In this document: positions 13,740-26,105 of the stretch, piece by piece
Layout of the letters: the number at the start of each line of letters is the position of its first letter
How positions within the stretch are numbered: position 1 is the stretch's first letter
Origin: Toxotes chatareus
Lineage: Eukaryota; Chordata; Actinopteri; Toxotidae
DNA: 64,000 nt
Reading direction: 5' to 3'
Assembly: GCA_016801885.1 (NCBI GenBank)
Contig: CM028889.1
Location: 17,936,501 to 18,000,500, forward strand
Translations under genes and position numbers: made by a program
Notes under the pieces: generated by a model
Databases searched by the model: none
Seen by the model: the letters and a program-made list of their open reading frames with translations, nothing else
Told to the model about the DNA's origin: nothing

Positions 13740-14065
13740 ATAAGAAGAATAAAAGTGCAGGATGAATAAGTATATAAACAACAATGAAACAATAAAAACT
13801 ATACCACTGTAATATGAATGTGCAATATGAGAGGAATAAGAGTGCAGAATGAAATATTCTTATAAACAGCTATGGAACTATAAGAACTGTAAAAACTATA
13901 GAACAGTAATATGAATGTGCAAAATAAGATGAATAGGAGTGCAAGATAAAAAATTGTTATAAATAACTATGAAAACTATTAAGACTGTAAAACTGTAGGA
14001 CAGTAATATGAATGTGCAGAATAAAAATGAATAAGAGTGCAGGATGAAATACAGTTGTAAACAAG
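13740..14065 (-). repeat. Tandem repeat of about 90-100 bp in the LINE 3' region
   Basis: Four units can be aligned by the recurring words agtgcag (13754, 13841, 13938, 14036) and aatatgaatgtgca, spaced 87-98 bp. They lie between the RT remnant and the LINE 3' tail, so they are part of the element's 3' untranslated region. Units have diverged by small insertions and deletions. Confidence 0.75.
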
Positions 14066-14138
14066 GTTAAGGTGCATAATCATCATAACAGCAATAACAC
14101 AGGTTATCTCTGGCACAGGGGTGATGAGTTATACAGTC

Positions 14139-15153
14139 CTATAGCATGTGGCAGGAATGATTTCCTGAAGCGGTTCCTATGACAGCGAAGCTGTCTGAGC
14201 CTTTGGAGAAGGCGCTCCGCTGTCCGTCCAGTACAGTATGGAGAGGGTGGTCAGGGTTATCCATGATGGATAACAGTTTGTTCAGAGTCCTCCTCTCCAT
14301 CACTGCTTCAAAAGAGTCCTGTTTGCAGCCAATGACAGAGCCAGCCTTCCTGATCAGTTTGTTCAGTCTGTTGGTGTCATTGGCTGAGATGCTGCCCCCA
14401 GCAGACCACAGAGGAGAACAGAGTACTGGCCACAACAGACTGGTAAAAGATTTCCAGCATCTTGCTGCACACGTTGAACGACCTCAGCTTCCTCAGGAAG
14501 TAGAGTCTGCTGCAGGCCTTCTTGTACACAGCTGTGCTGTTGGTCTTCCAGTTCAGTCCGTTGTCGATGGTCACTCCCAGGTACTTGTACTCCTCCACAG
14601 CAGCTACGTCTCTGCCCTGGATGCTGAGGGGCTGAGGAGCTGATCCTTCCTTCTGAAGTCTATCACCATCTCCTTGGTCTTGTCCACATTCAGCAGCAGG
14701 TGATTCACTCCCCGCCCACTCTACAAATCCGTCCACCAGCCGCCTGTACTCCCCCTCCTGTCCGTCCCTTATACACCCGACAACAGCAGAGTCATCAGAG
14801 AATTTCTGAAGATGGCACGACTCTGAGTTGTACTGAAAGTCACTGGTGTATAAGGTGAACAGGAAAGGAGAGAGCACAGTGCCCTGAGGGGCTCCCACAC
14901 CACTCACCACCACATCAGACAGGACACTGCCCAGCCGGACAAACTGTGGCCTGTCTGACAAGTAGTCAGTGATCCAGGAGACAGAGGACTCACTGACACC
15001 CATCAGCCGCAGCTTCTCACCCAGCAACAGAGGCTGGATGGTGTTGAAGGCACTGGAGAAATCAAAGAAAGTGATTCTCACAGTGCCTCCACCTCCATCC
15101 AGTGTGTGAGTGAGCACGCTGCAGCAGATAGATGACAGCATCGTCCACCCCAA
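14139..15153 (-). pseudogene. Reverse-transcriptase pseudogene of the LINE
   Basis: The frame from 15153 to 14377 gives 258 residues of RT palm and thumb sequence with the catalytic DD at FSDD. The protein then continues in a different frame from 14435 to 14139. At least three frame changes are needed for continuous homology: two compensating ones near 14.64-14.72 kb and one near 14.42 kb. The N-terminal endonuclease and RT fingers are missing. Not expected to be functional. Confidence 0.8.
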
Positions 15154-15324
15154 AGGCGTGGCTGATAGGCGAACTGCAAGGGGTCAGAGAAGACTTCACC
15201 TGCGGCCTCAGGTCGCAGGTGAAGTCTTCTCTTGACCCCTTGCAGTTCGCCTATCAGCCACGCCTTGGGGTGGACGATGCTGTCATCTATCTGCTGCAGC
15301 GTGCTCACTCACACCTGGATGGAG
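15093..15324. repeat. Inverted duplication of the LINE 5' end
   Basis: The left arm (about 15093-15204) and right arm (about 15214-15324) are near-perfect reverse complements of roughly 112 bp with a spacer of about 9 bp. The right arm is therefore the first part of the truncated LINE in the opposite orientation. Differences are a few single-base indels, such as one fewer A/T in the arm around ccaaaggcg/cgccttgg. Confidence 0.9.
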
Positions 15325-18300
15325 ACACCTGAATTAGCCACAGGAGAGAATCCCAAAGGTTTTTCTACCCCTAATCCAGTACAGTAGATCTTTATGTAAT
15401 AACTACATCCAACTGAGGATGTAGAAAATCAGCTGCATTGGGGATAAAATAGAAGGAAATAGAAGCAAACAGCGGGAAGCAAGTGGAAGTGGGGAGTAGA
15501 GTTACAGAAGAGAGAGTCATACAGGAATGAAAGGATAAGGAGATGGTGGAGTGGCAAGCAAATAAAGACACACACACACACACATCAGCTGTATGACCCA
15601 TCCCAGCGGCCCTGCCTGTGCGAGGGGCTCAGGGGGGAAAATCCCCAGGGACTAACTGAACTCTTCGCTCCTCCGCTGCCACATCTGGATGACACACCAT
15701 TGCCCAGCATCAAAGAAAAAGGACGCAGCAGACGGCCAGACAGGTGGCTGAAGAGTACGGCTGGGACACACACATACAGTATATACATATAGAAGCAGGA
15801 AAGAAAATATGTCCACAGGCCTACACTTATATACGTACACGTACATGCACACGGGTTTAAAAACAATAGCTCATGGTGTTCTTATCGCTGGCTATGCAAT
15901 GTGTGTAATTTGTGATCTGTTTTTTGTTTTATTATGAAGGGGGTTACACTTGTGTAGCACTTGAGTCCTACACAAATTTCCCCATGGGGACAATCGTATT
16001 GTATCGTGTTGTATCATAATGACAAACCAAACTTTCCCCTGGCACTGAACTCTTTTAGAAAACAAGAGCTCCTCACCTGAGACTTCCTCCACTGCTTCTA
16101 AGATTTCTTCATCTTAGATCACCAAAACACTGAGTCATAATCCAGTAAACTCAGTCCTGTAAGATGCAACTGTCTGATTCATTCCTCACACCCTGGCTTC
16201 ACGTTGCACCTTTTAGCCCCTGAGATGGCATTAATAGATTTGCTGTAACCACTGCCTATTTTCTGTTTTTACCAATCTATCACCTCAACACATGGACACT
16301 GCACAGGCTGAACTAATCACTGCACCACAGGAAGCTCTCTGAAGCGCATGTTGGACTGAGCACCCAGTGGGGCACTCTGAGCAGAGTCTGGGGCTTTCAC
16401 CCAGCCCAACGCCTGCCGTTGGTGATGGATGACCTGTGAGGGATGATGAATCAACTCCTGTCACGTCCTCAACACATCCTCATCTGGGATTCAGCCGTAA
16501 GGAGAGCAGAGCATTGCCATCGGACTACATTGTACAATACAGCTCATACTTCCTGAGTAGAAATGATTATCATAGTAACACGTTATATTGTGTATTGTAC
16601 TAATAAATAAGTACAGTATGAATTATTATTATTTCTCCAGTGGGTGATGTTACTGTTTAATGGTCTCTTCAAGCCTATATACACGGTTGCCCATAAAGTT
16701 GGTATAATTTTGTTTTCAGACTCATTCCTCTTTTTATTCCTATTTATACACATCCATGGTAGCATGATTACTGATGTGTATAAATTACATTGGAAGAGAT
16801 TGATCAATAAAGTCAATCTTCACAAATCTCAATAAAGTTTTGAGAAAAGGTAAAATATATTTTATTCCAACTGTGGATATATGGAGATATATATATATCT
16901 CAGAATTTGACTTCTGTTTAAACTTTTTTGAAGATAGAAAAAAGACAAATATAACTTTCCTGGATGCATTATAGGCACTATTTATCCTAGGGGTTTAAAT
17001 GTGGATTTTAATATAAGCATTTGGCAGAATGCACTGAAGAGTTTTGTAGATACTGCACTTTATGACAGATTTCCTGGTTCTTGTGCAATATTTCCTTCCC
17101 TTTTATTACTTCGGATATATATTTTCCATTATTAGATTTCCTTTCGTTGCTTTCTGTATTAATTTATCCTCAGTCTTGTAATATGTTGTATTTGTGGAGT
17201 ATACAAAGGATGCACTCTAAAGCTCGACTGGCACATTGCTCCTTTGAACTCGTCGGTTTCCACTCCCTTTCAGATCTGGTGTCTCTGTGCGGCAAAATAC
17301 CACATTTACCGACATATATTTTACATGGCTTGTAGTGGCTGAATCCAGACAGAAAAGCGAACGCACAGTCTCTGCCAAAAATAGTGAACAGATTTCTACC
17401 ACCTGCTGTTGTTTTAATTATCATCTGACAGAGATTCAACCTCATATCTGCCAGCTGCACTCCATTTAACCAGGTTTTCCCACCCTCTTCACTGCATTTT
17501 CCTTATGTATTTGTGGTGTGCTATATTTGTTTCCTTTCTGTCAACAAATATATGAGAAATATTTAATGTACATCCATTGACTGAAAGCTTATTGTCTTTA
17601 TCATTACAGTAAAAGCTTTGCATGTAGTTGAACTACAGAGAGCCTTCTTTTCTCGATATGTGAGGTTTTTCTTGCACTTCAGTGTTGTGGCCTTTTTAAA
17701 AGTACCTGTAGAAGGCCTCACCTGAAAAGGGAATTGTGTTTTTGAACTGATTTCAACAGAACTCATGGGTTAATGTCACAGTTAAGTGTATTCCTGAATT
17801 GAAACAACATTTTCAGTTCTGTCAAGGTAACACTTCAGCAAACTTTCATATTCCGTACATTCTCTGTGGTATTATATATAAAGTAAGTCATCACTCTGAG
17901 CCTACAGCTGACACAAGCCCTGTTCACACACCAGATCAGCTCTGGTTTAACTGGTTGAACTTCACACTCGCTTGCTTTCCTCACTCATTTCATCACGTTT
18001 TCTTCATTTCCTGTGTGCAGCAAGCAGATGGGTCTGAGTTTTTTTTGGCTAAGGCCTGAGTGTTATCTGCGCTGAGTGAGAGAAGGGCTTCCTGGTAGCT
18101 TCAAAGCCAGCAATTTTTTTTTGAGCTCCTTCAAACCAAAGAACTACTCTGCTTTCTTTAATCCAGTTTCTCACTGAGGTGGTCAGTTGGCTTTATGAGA
18201 GTCAGCGGCACAGATGTTTTGTGTTTGTGTGGAGAGATCAGGTTAATGCCTCGTTTTGATATCGTGTAAGCAGCTAGATCGATAAGCTGTGGGTCAGTAC

Positions 18301-18924
18301 TGAGACATCCGCAGAGACAGACTGAGAGAGAGTGTGGGCCATGTGGCGAAAAAGTCTCACTTGACACAAATCTCACTGCAAGTGCAAACAGAAGCAGACG
18401 GAAACCATTCGCTCTCTCCTGCGTGCCCCGGCCCAGATTACTTCCTGAAGGTTCGCTAGAATTTCAATCATGTCCCCCCTCCTCCTTACTCCCTCACTCG
18501 TGCATGTGGCCAGCTGATATTTATATTCATAACAAACAATGAATCCACACAGATAAGACAGGATGATAAAGAATAACTCAGGCAGTGTTGCTCAGGAGAC
18601 AGATACCACACTGGAACAGCCATGCTGTGACGGACTGCTGGCAGATATTGGACTTTCCTCATAAACTTCGACCGGCAGGCTGGATGGAACAACACAAAGT
18701 CTTCAAGACAACAGACCGTTCAACCCTCTGCATCATCCTTACAGCAGCATGGCCAATTACAAACCAGATGTGGTGAAAGCCCGGGGATCAGGCCTTCCTG
18801 ATTGGACCAGATCGACATCTCTGGTTTGATTCTGCTGAGTGAATCTGAGGTCGGCCAGAAAGAGTACCTCTATAAATATCATCCTGTTGTTTCAGTTGTG
18901 CTCTCATGTTGGTCTAAAAACATG
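15325..18924. other. Non-coding stretch without a recognised gene
   Basis: AT-rich, with no supportable exon. It includes a LINE 3'-tail-like fragment near 15.95-16.0 kb and a small AT palindrome near 16.87-16.90 kb. Short frames are unsupported. Confidence 0.55.
15945..16020 (+). mobile_element. LINE 3'-tail-like fragment (possible)
   Basis: The sequence caaatttccccatggggaca followed by a (TCGTGTTGTA)-like tail resembles the hairpin and repeat tail of L2/CR1-type LINEs. Nothing further of the element is recognisable. Confidence 0.4.
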
Positions 18925-19054
18925 TTAAAGGAATAGTTGGGCGTTTTGGTAAATACACTTATTTGCATCGTTGGTGAGAGTTAGATGAGGGAACTGATAT
19001 AGCAATCATCTTGTCATCAAGTGTATTTCCCAAAATGTCGAACTGTACCTTTAA
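18925..19054. mobile_element. 130-bp MITE with TTAA ends
   Basis: The left end ttaaaggaatagttgggcgt and the reverse complement of the right end (ttaaaggtacagttcgacat) match over about 38 bp, including the shared ttttgg.aaatacactt. Both ends are TTAA, which fits insertion into TTAA by a piggyBac- or Kolobok-type transposase. The left half resembles a very abundant fish element ('agagttagatgag'); this copy is internally deleted. Confidence 0.8.
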
Positions 19055-21952
19055 GCAGAATAATTTGGATGAACACTTTGAGATTACTGTGATGTTCAGT
19101 TCATTACAGAAGTTACTTTAGTCAGTAATAAAGATGTGTAATTTACTTTTCTTTCAACTTGCTTCATCTAGCCTCAGACACCACAAAGTAAAGCCCTACA
19201 TGTCCCAGAATGCTTTTCAAACATTTGGCTGTTGGCTTTATGATCAGTTTGAAAAATGGCAATTGAGGCAGCACTGAAAAGTGTTTTTCTTTCAACAGAT
19301 GGAAGAAGACTGATCACAGAACAATCAGACTGTTTGCAAGAAGAAGCAACAGCCTGCTGTAATAATAATGTATGAACAGACATTGAGATCTAAATACGAG
19401 AACACACGCGACACTAACCCCTTTTCTTGATTCCTGTTTCTCTCCCTCCTTCTGAACCTGGCTGGCAATCAGTCAGCAATCAGGCCAATCAGGCCGGCAA
19501 ACAACCAAAACAAACAGCAGGAGGGTGAGTGATGGTCGAACAGTGCTCCCGTGGGCCCGACGTGACCTCCAAACGAGGCAGCCTCATGACTAATTGGTGT
19601 TTAAGCCCAATCACAGTTAGCACACTTCCTACTCCTGTGAGCTTGCTAAATGGTTCTATTCTCTCTGTCCACCCCCCATTTCTCTCTCTCTCTGTTTTAG
19701 CTCCCATTTCTTTCTCTTTCTCTCTCTCTCTCCCACCTGGGTCTCTAACACACACACCCCCCCTTCATTCTGTCTGTCTGGGCCAGAGGGAGGCACCGTG
19801 GGAGTTTAATTGCCTCGTATTTCCATGAAGCCAAGTTCATTACATTAACAGCTCCGGCCCACGCTGCATACTTCTAACCTGCTGCAATTTGTTTTTGTAT
19901 TTATTAGGCTGGCAGAGAGGCGGATTCCCGCTCAGCTGGGGAAGAGAGAGAGAGCGAGAGAGAGAGCTGGATGAGGGAGAAGGTCAGAGGGAGCTCGGCA
20001 GGCACAGGCGTCCATTGTGATGCACCAGCCGGGCAGATGAAAACATGACAGGGAGGCACAGGCGAGGAGCACAAGGCCTGCTCGGTCTGGGAGAAATCAG
20101 GGTCGCTCACGTGTGGATGCGAAAGTATGAGGCAGTGAAGGAATGACGAGGAGAAGGTCAGACGCAGTGTTGACTCAAGGTGTAAATATCACTTAGGGAA
20201 GGATGGAGGAAACTTTTAGAATAAATTGCCACCAACCTTTGCCAAGTGACCACCAAAAAAAAAAAACCCCAAATGAATTAAAATGTTGCTCTCTGTCTGC
20301 TGGAGTGTAAATAGGTAAGTTTGCAAACAAACTTGCCGCAACAGATTTATAAGGTGATAATATTTAAGTCCCCACCAGGACATAAAAACATAAAAAAGTC
20401 TTCAGTTCCACTGCCCCAAAGTTTCCAAAAAATGTATTAAGGCCTCTTTATTTGCTGGATATCAAAGTAAAAACAACTGAACATGTGGTGATAATTGTTT
20501 AAATTTCAGCCACTGGTGGCCTGCAGTCAAATCCTGCCAGGATCTTTCATCCTCTGCTTCCCCTACCGACCTTTTTGTCTTCCTGCTGTGTAACCAACAG
20601 TAAGCAGAGCAACAGTACTGTGGATGGTGAGCAGTGAGGCTGACTGGTCATTTTTATACTCGTGTGCACAGATAGATATATTGATTGTTTGGCTGTGTCA
20701 ATCCAGACTTGATGGACAGACAGACAGGAAAGCATTAGACAAGATGTGCTTACATTCCCAGCATAATGCAGAAAGTTATTGCCACATACGCACACACCCA
20801 TGTCTCCATTCATGAATTTTTCTGTCCCCGCCCACTAAATGTACAGTTCAGACAGTCCTGACGGTCAGTCACAACACACACACCTCTTTCACAATCCCAG
20901 AGTTCCCAGTTTGCCACACATGCTGCAGTGACATGCTTATATAGGATTGGCGAAGCACACACATTTAAAAATAAGCTTCTAAGAAGTCTGTATTGCAAAA
21001 GTGCGAATCAACCACAAATCCTTCGATGTAATAATTCAGAGACAATATGTACCCTTGACTGTTGTGCAATGACTGTGATGATACTGTAGGAAAACCACCA
21101 ACTAATCTGAAACAGCAACACTAAATGAATGCACTCAAAACCTCACAAGTCAGAGAGAGAGGTATCAAGACAGAAAGCGTGAGAAGACAGAAGAGGAAAG
21201 AATAGAGAGAATGGAGCAGAAATAGAGAATAGAGTAGAAAAGAATAAGAAACGGATATATACTGTTAAGAGAAGAGGAAGTTAACAGTAGAAAGGAAGAC
21301 AATAGAGAGCGCAGAAGGAAGAGCAAGAGATAGGTTGAATCCACTGGTCAGCATGAGTGAGCGTCTCTGAAAGTGGATATGAAGGCGGATGAGCCACGCC
21401 AACCTCCTCTGACCGCATTAACAAAACCTAATGGAACGGCTGGCTCCAAGAAGCCTCGTCATCCATTATCTGACTGTTGCCCTGCGCAACCAAATAGGTT
21501 CACGGTCTCGGTGGCTGCAGCTCAGCTGTCATACACTATGTTCTCCCTTTTTCTTTGTCTTATTTCCACTGGCCCTAATGAAAATGATTGGTAAATCAAT
21601 TGCCTGGTACGTAAAGAAGCCAGGGTAATATTGCCTCCACCAAGCCTGTGGCCACAAATCACTGCAAATCAGCAGGAGGGGAAAGGAAAATAATGGTCAT
21701 ATTTTGTCTTGAGGCAGCTGTTGTCTCAGCACACACACCAGATCCAGCATTACCAGGTCATGCTGAGAGAACAAGTACAGTTCAAACCCTCAGACTGAGC
21801 TCACAAATAATATATACATGTATATTTTTTATCTTGCATATTCTTTTGTTAAATGAATAGCAACTATCCACTATAACACAAAGATGATTCAGGTTCTGCC
21901 TTCCTATGTTTGTTAATCAGGCTATCAGTATGTGATTATATTTAACCAGTGG
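19055..21952. other. Non-coding stretch without a recognised gene
   Basis: No exon can be supported. A TC-rich tract lies at about 19.68-19.74 kb, a GA-rich patch near 19.94-19.97 kb and purine-rich sequence near 21.15-21.33 kb. Open frames here follow composition. Confidence 0.55.
19679..19735. repeat. (TC)n-rich tract
   Basis: Interrupted runs of tctctctctc across about 55 bp. Confidence 0.8.
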
Positions 21953-22335
21953 TGGTTAGTAACATAAAAGTATATTTACACACACACTGTACTAAAATTT
22001 ACTTTTGAGGTACTTGTATTTTACATTTAAGTTACTTTATTCTCAACTTCACCACATTTTAGAGAGACACATTGTTCTAAATACTCCATTACCTATTATT
22101 TGGAAGCTGTAGTTACTAGTTATTTTACAGATTTATACATTTATAAATTATATTTTTGTGCTTTACACCCACCCATCTATATATACAGTGTTAAAAATTT
22201 GCTCCACTTTGACAAGCTACAAAATTAATAATAATCCAATGATTACAAAAAATATTACAGTAACAGGGTCAGTCTACCTCCATAATGATGCTTTAAGTGC
22301 ATTTTGCTTATAAAAGTTAAATACTTGCAGGAATT
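21953..22335. repeat. Degenerate dispersed fish repeat
   Basis: The order ggtggttagtaac ... ttttgaggtacttgtatttta ... aagttactttattct ... gttactagttattttacaga ... gctccactttgacaagctaca follows a very common fish interspersed repeat that starts 'ggtggaaagtaact' and is full of 'tacttt'. The copy is decayed and its far end is not clear. Confidence 0.55.
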
Positions 22336-25300
22336 TTACCTGGAGTTAGGCATTATTCAGGATCATTTTCTGGGCAGCACTCAAAATAACTTCAGGAGAT
22401 TTAGAATAACTGTAACATGAAGAACTACATACAGATGAATAGTGCGCACATGTAGTACCAGTACGGTACAGGTGGTACAGGGACAAAGACACAGTCTCTA
22501 CAGAAATGGAGAGGCTGTCCGCACACTCTCAGTCCTCATCAGGGTGAATAAATCACAGGTTGTATATACAGATAAAAAAAAATTACAGTTTCACCTACAA
22601 TTAGGATTTTCAATTAGGAGGTCACGCCATACAAAAACCTCCCTATCAATTTGATATTTACAAAAACAACAAACAGCATAGCCCATAAAGGACATGTGAT
22701 ACTCAACATTCAAGCATGACCAAAATACACAAAAATATTTAATGAGCTATCGTTTTTTTGCCCTGTGGACAGTATATAGTCTGTTTTGTTTACGTGGATG
22801 TTTGCCTGACAGAGACACAATAAAATGGGGCCAGGTTCAAAAAAACTGATTTAGTGTGAAGTTACTCTCTGGTTCACACTCAGATTCAGATCCATCTTCT
22901 GACCACTCTGTCACCCCGTCACTTGTTCGCAGATCTATCCATCAAGCAAGATCCTGAAGCTTCTGTTCATTATAGCGGATGGTGTTTTAAGGAGTGAATG
23001 ACTCAGACGACCTACTCCATAGATCTTAGTTAGAAAGGCCACCATTGTATGGTGATAGGGGAGAGCTCAGGCTAGAGAGCACTCCCTCTTACAGTATTTC
23101 TTTGGTATTCTGTGATTTTTTTTTTAAATTCAGACCTTGTCGTTGGGCGGTTTAAGCACTTCAGTGTGGCCAGTGTTTGAGCAACCTGCCATTGTGGTGA
23201 GAAAATGACAGCATCCTCTAAGAATGGGAAGGGGCAATAAACCAGGGAGGGAGGGGGCTACTTACACAGGCATGCTACACAGAAATTGCTTACTTACTGC
23301 TAGGTAGCTAATCTCTCGTTAATCCATGGTACTTACCCACAAACATACTGACTGCACCTTTTGTGTGGTCGCACAGAGAAAGTGTTTTTCTGTGGCCGGG
23401 GGTCAGGAGCAAAGGCTGGTCTGATTCAGGACATTCCCAGGAGCACTGGAAAGAAATGAGGACACTGAACAGCTCATTCATTGTGTCTCCTTCTCTCTCT
23501 CTCTCCCTCTCTGTGTGGGCTTTTTTTTACTATATTCCTGGGGACCAAAAACCGAGAACCAGCTACACTTGTGGGGTCCTACAGATTTATGAGGACCATG
23601 ATGCTGGACCCCATAAGTTTAAATGGCCGTTTGAGAGTTAAGACTTGGTGTGTGTGTGCGCGTGTCCATCTGTCTGCTTGTTTTTATGTCCTGGTGGACT
23701 TAAATCTAACCTGATATGCACACTAACCTTCCGTGTCACTGTGGGGGCAAAAATGGAGTGGGGTTCCCTTTGACCGTTTCCGCATCACACAGGACAAGGC
23801 AACATCAAGAGAAAAATGTGACCACATGCATTTTTGTGAGCCACTGTGTCTGATGATCCTGTGAATTTTTAGGAATTAGACTCATGTGATATGTCCTCTG
23901 CCGTGCCGCTCACGCACGATCCGCACAAGAACATTATTTTCCTCTCAAAAACAACAGTTCTTTTCTACTTTTGTCTTCATATTGAAAAGTATGTTTTCCT
24001 CAAACCAGACGGCAAGTCATCTGAGCGGATCTCCAAATGATAATTTCTTAGTAATGTGAAATCATTACAATGAGTTTCAACATCCACGCTAAATTGGTTT
24101 TGTGCTTTGTGTGCTGCTTGCCCTCTCACAAGCCTGGGCATGGATTACTCATGCAACAGGAAATAATGACGCCAAGGTCCATTAAGTGGGATGGCAGGAC
24201 ATCATATCAGCATTAATCTCCCACTTAGCAGAGCTGCCCCAGGAGAGAGAGAGGCAGGGAGGAGAACAGAGAGAGAGAATATGATTTTCAGCTCTTCCCA
24301 ACTGGAATTTTAATTTTTTTTTTTTTTTTTTGGATCTATAAAACTTTGGTCAGAAGGTTTGATGGAAACAAATCTCTTCACCTGTTGGTCACAAACAAAC
24401 AAATTTCGCTGTGCATATTAATACTCCCAACAAGAGGAGCCATTTAGATCATTTTATAATCCTCTTACTTTTCCCTTAAAGTAACAGTGATTTTTTTTTC
24501 TTTTTTAGTTTATCTACATGCACCCAGGTGCAGGATGAGTCAGCAAAAAAATTACACTTACACTTAACTGACATATGCTGACATGGAGCAAGACACTTCA
24601 GGCAGTGCCACAGATGGACATTAGTCTAAAATACATAATCTGGTACAAAACATCTCTTGAAACATCTTGAGATTTATGCATTTGTACATGGTCCCTGCCA
24701 AAATAAATTAATAACATGAAATATATTCTGTATTCCACTGTGTCTTTAATGTCATCTCTAACTGTGCTGTCATTTGTAGTTCAATAATGGCAAAGTGGAG
24801 AACTGGATAGGACTAGAGAACTGGTCATGAGCTTAAAGGGAAAGTGAGGGTTTCAGCAATTTGTTGTCAAGTGTAACTTACAATTATGGTGGAAATCGGG
24901 TGTGGATATAATCCTCCAGGATACAGATCAGCTTCATTTTAAGATTCTGGCTTTGGCTCCAATGTCAGCTCCTGTGTTGGACAAACAGAACAGAACAGCA
25001 GAACTAGGGCTGTAATTAAGAATTATTTCCATTATTGATCAATTTGCTGACCATTGATTAATCTGACTGCTCCTAAGTCTATAAAATGTCAAAAACAGTT
25101 TAAAATCTTTCACAGCCTAAGGTAACCTCTTCAGGTCTTGTTTTGGCCTGAAAAAAGTACAAAACCCAGACACATATGATGGATAAAGGAATCTAATCAC
25201 ATTTAAGGAGCAGTGACCAGAAAACATTGGGCATTTTTGCTTAAAAATTAGTTGAAAAGAAAATTATTCGATTATCAGAATAGGTGCAGATTTGTTTTCT

Positions 25301-26105
25301 AATCATGGCAACTCAAAACAGAACCCTTTCCTATGGTGCAAGTGGAAGAAAATGGCAACAGACACCATGTATGATTGATAACATAAAAACTATGTTGAAT
25401 ACACTTCACTATCAGTGTTATTTCAAGGGTCCTGCTGTTTCTATGCACACATTTTCTGTGCATTTATAAAAAAAAGAAAAGAAAAAAATGTTTCTGGAAG
25501 TTGTCAAACAGCCAGATGAAAGCCTGGTGGGTAGCCATTACTATAACCTAACCAGACACAGAGTAGGTCATGCAGGCCTCATGACCACAGTACTTCTGAA
25601 ATCCTGTTTATGGCCCTCTATGTGCTTCGTCTGAGGATTACAACCAAAGTCTGACCCGTTATATCACTATCAGTTCATTACAGTCCAGCCCAGTTCCACA
25701 ATTGAAAGATGAAATGGACTGACTCGAAACCCAATCAGACACTTTTGCCAGTAAGTACTTCAATTTGTCACCATAATTAGAAACCTTAAAAATAGAAGGC
25801 TATGAAAACAGTGTTTTTTTAAAAACATGGTATAGACACATATTTAATGATTGAGCTATGCTTTATTTGTATTGTTTTATTTGTAATGTTTTAATGTTCT
25901 GGTTTGTATGAACAGTTTCGTTTGTTCATAATGTTATGTTAATTAAATATTAACATGGGAAAAAAATGGGGGGAAAATTAAAAAAAAAAAAAAAGATTAA
26001 AAAAATTGTCTAACCAACCAAAAATTTCACGACCCCCCTGCAGTACCTCGGACCCCCTAGGTCTCACGGACCCCCTGTTCAAGACCTCTGACCAATACAT
26101 TACAG
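22336..26105. other. Non-coding stretch without a recognised gene
   Basis: No exon can be supported. It contains T-runs near 23.12 and 24.31 kb, an old dispersed repeat at 25.0-25.3 kb and an AT-rich lead into the element at 26.1 kb. The stretch at about 24.04-24.24 kb is of mixed composition with several TAAT/ATTA words and could be a conserved non-coding element. An 8-bp target duplication for the next element lies at 26098-26105. Confidence 0.55.
25005..25285. repeat. Dispersed fish repeat, 'agggctgtaattaagaatta' family
   Basis: It starts agggctgtaattaagaatta, continues with ttattgatcaattt and tctataaaatgtcaaaaaca, and ends with gaaaattattcgattatcag. This is the order of the abundant non-autonomous fish repeat known by its gctgcaactaacgatta start. 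It is old, with many substitutions. Confidence 0.6.

Larger units (their letters stand above)
13632..15324 (-). mobile_element. 5'-truncated L2/CR1/Rex1-type LINE with reverse-transcriptase remnant
   Basis: The element reads on the minus strand. Its 3' end is at about 13632-13690 and carries ttgaatttcccagtttggga followed by tcaataaagtatttttatc and a GATA-like tail, typical of this LINE group. The main open frame (15153 down to 14377) shows reverse-transcriptase motifs: FDFSSAFNTI, then GAPQGTVLSPFLFTLY, then the catalytic FSDDSAVVGC. Further C-terminal RT sequence lies in another frame at 14435-14139. The frame slips and is restored around 14.64-14.72 kb, so the copy is inactive. The 5' end stops inside the RT domain and is duplicated in inverse orientation. 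Confidence 0.88.

Noticed and set aside
14179..14643. Plus-strand 154-residue frame within the LINE
   Set aside because: Antisense shadow of the minus-strand reverse transcriptase.
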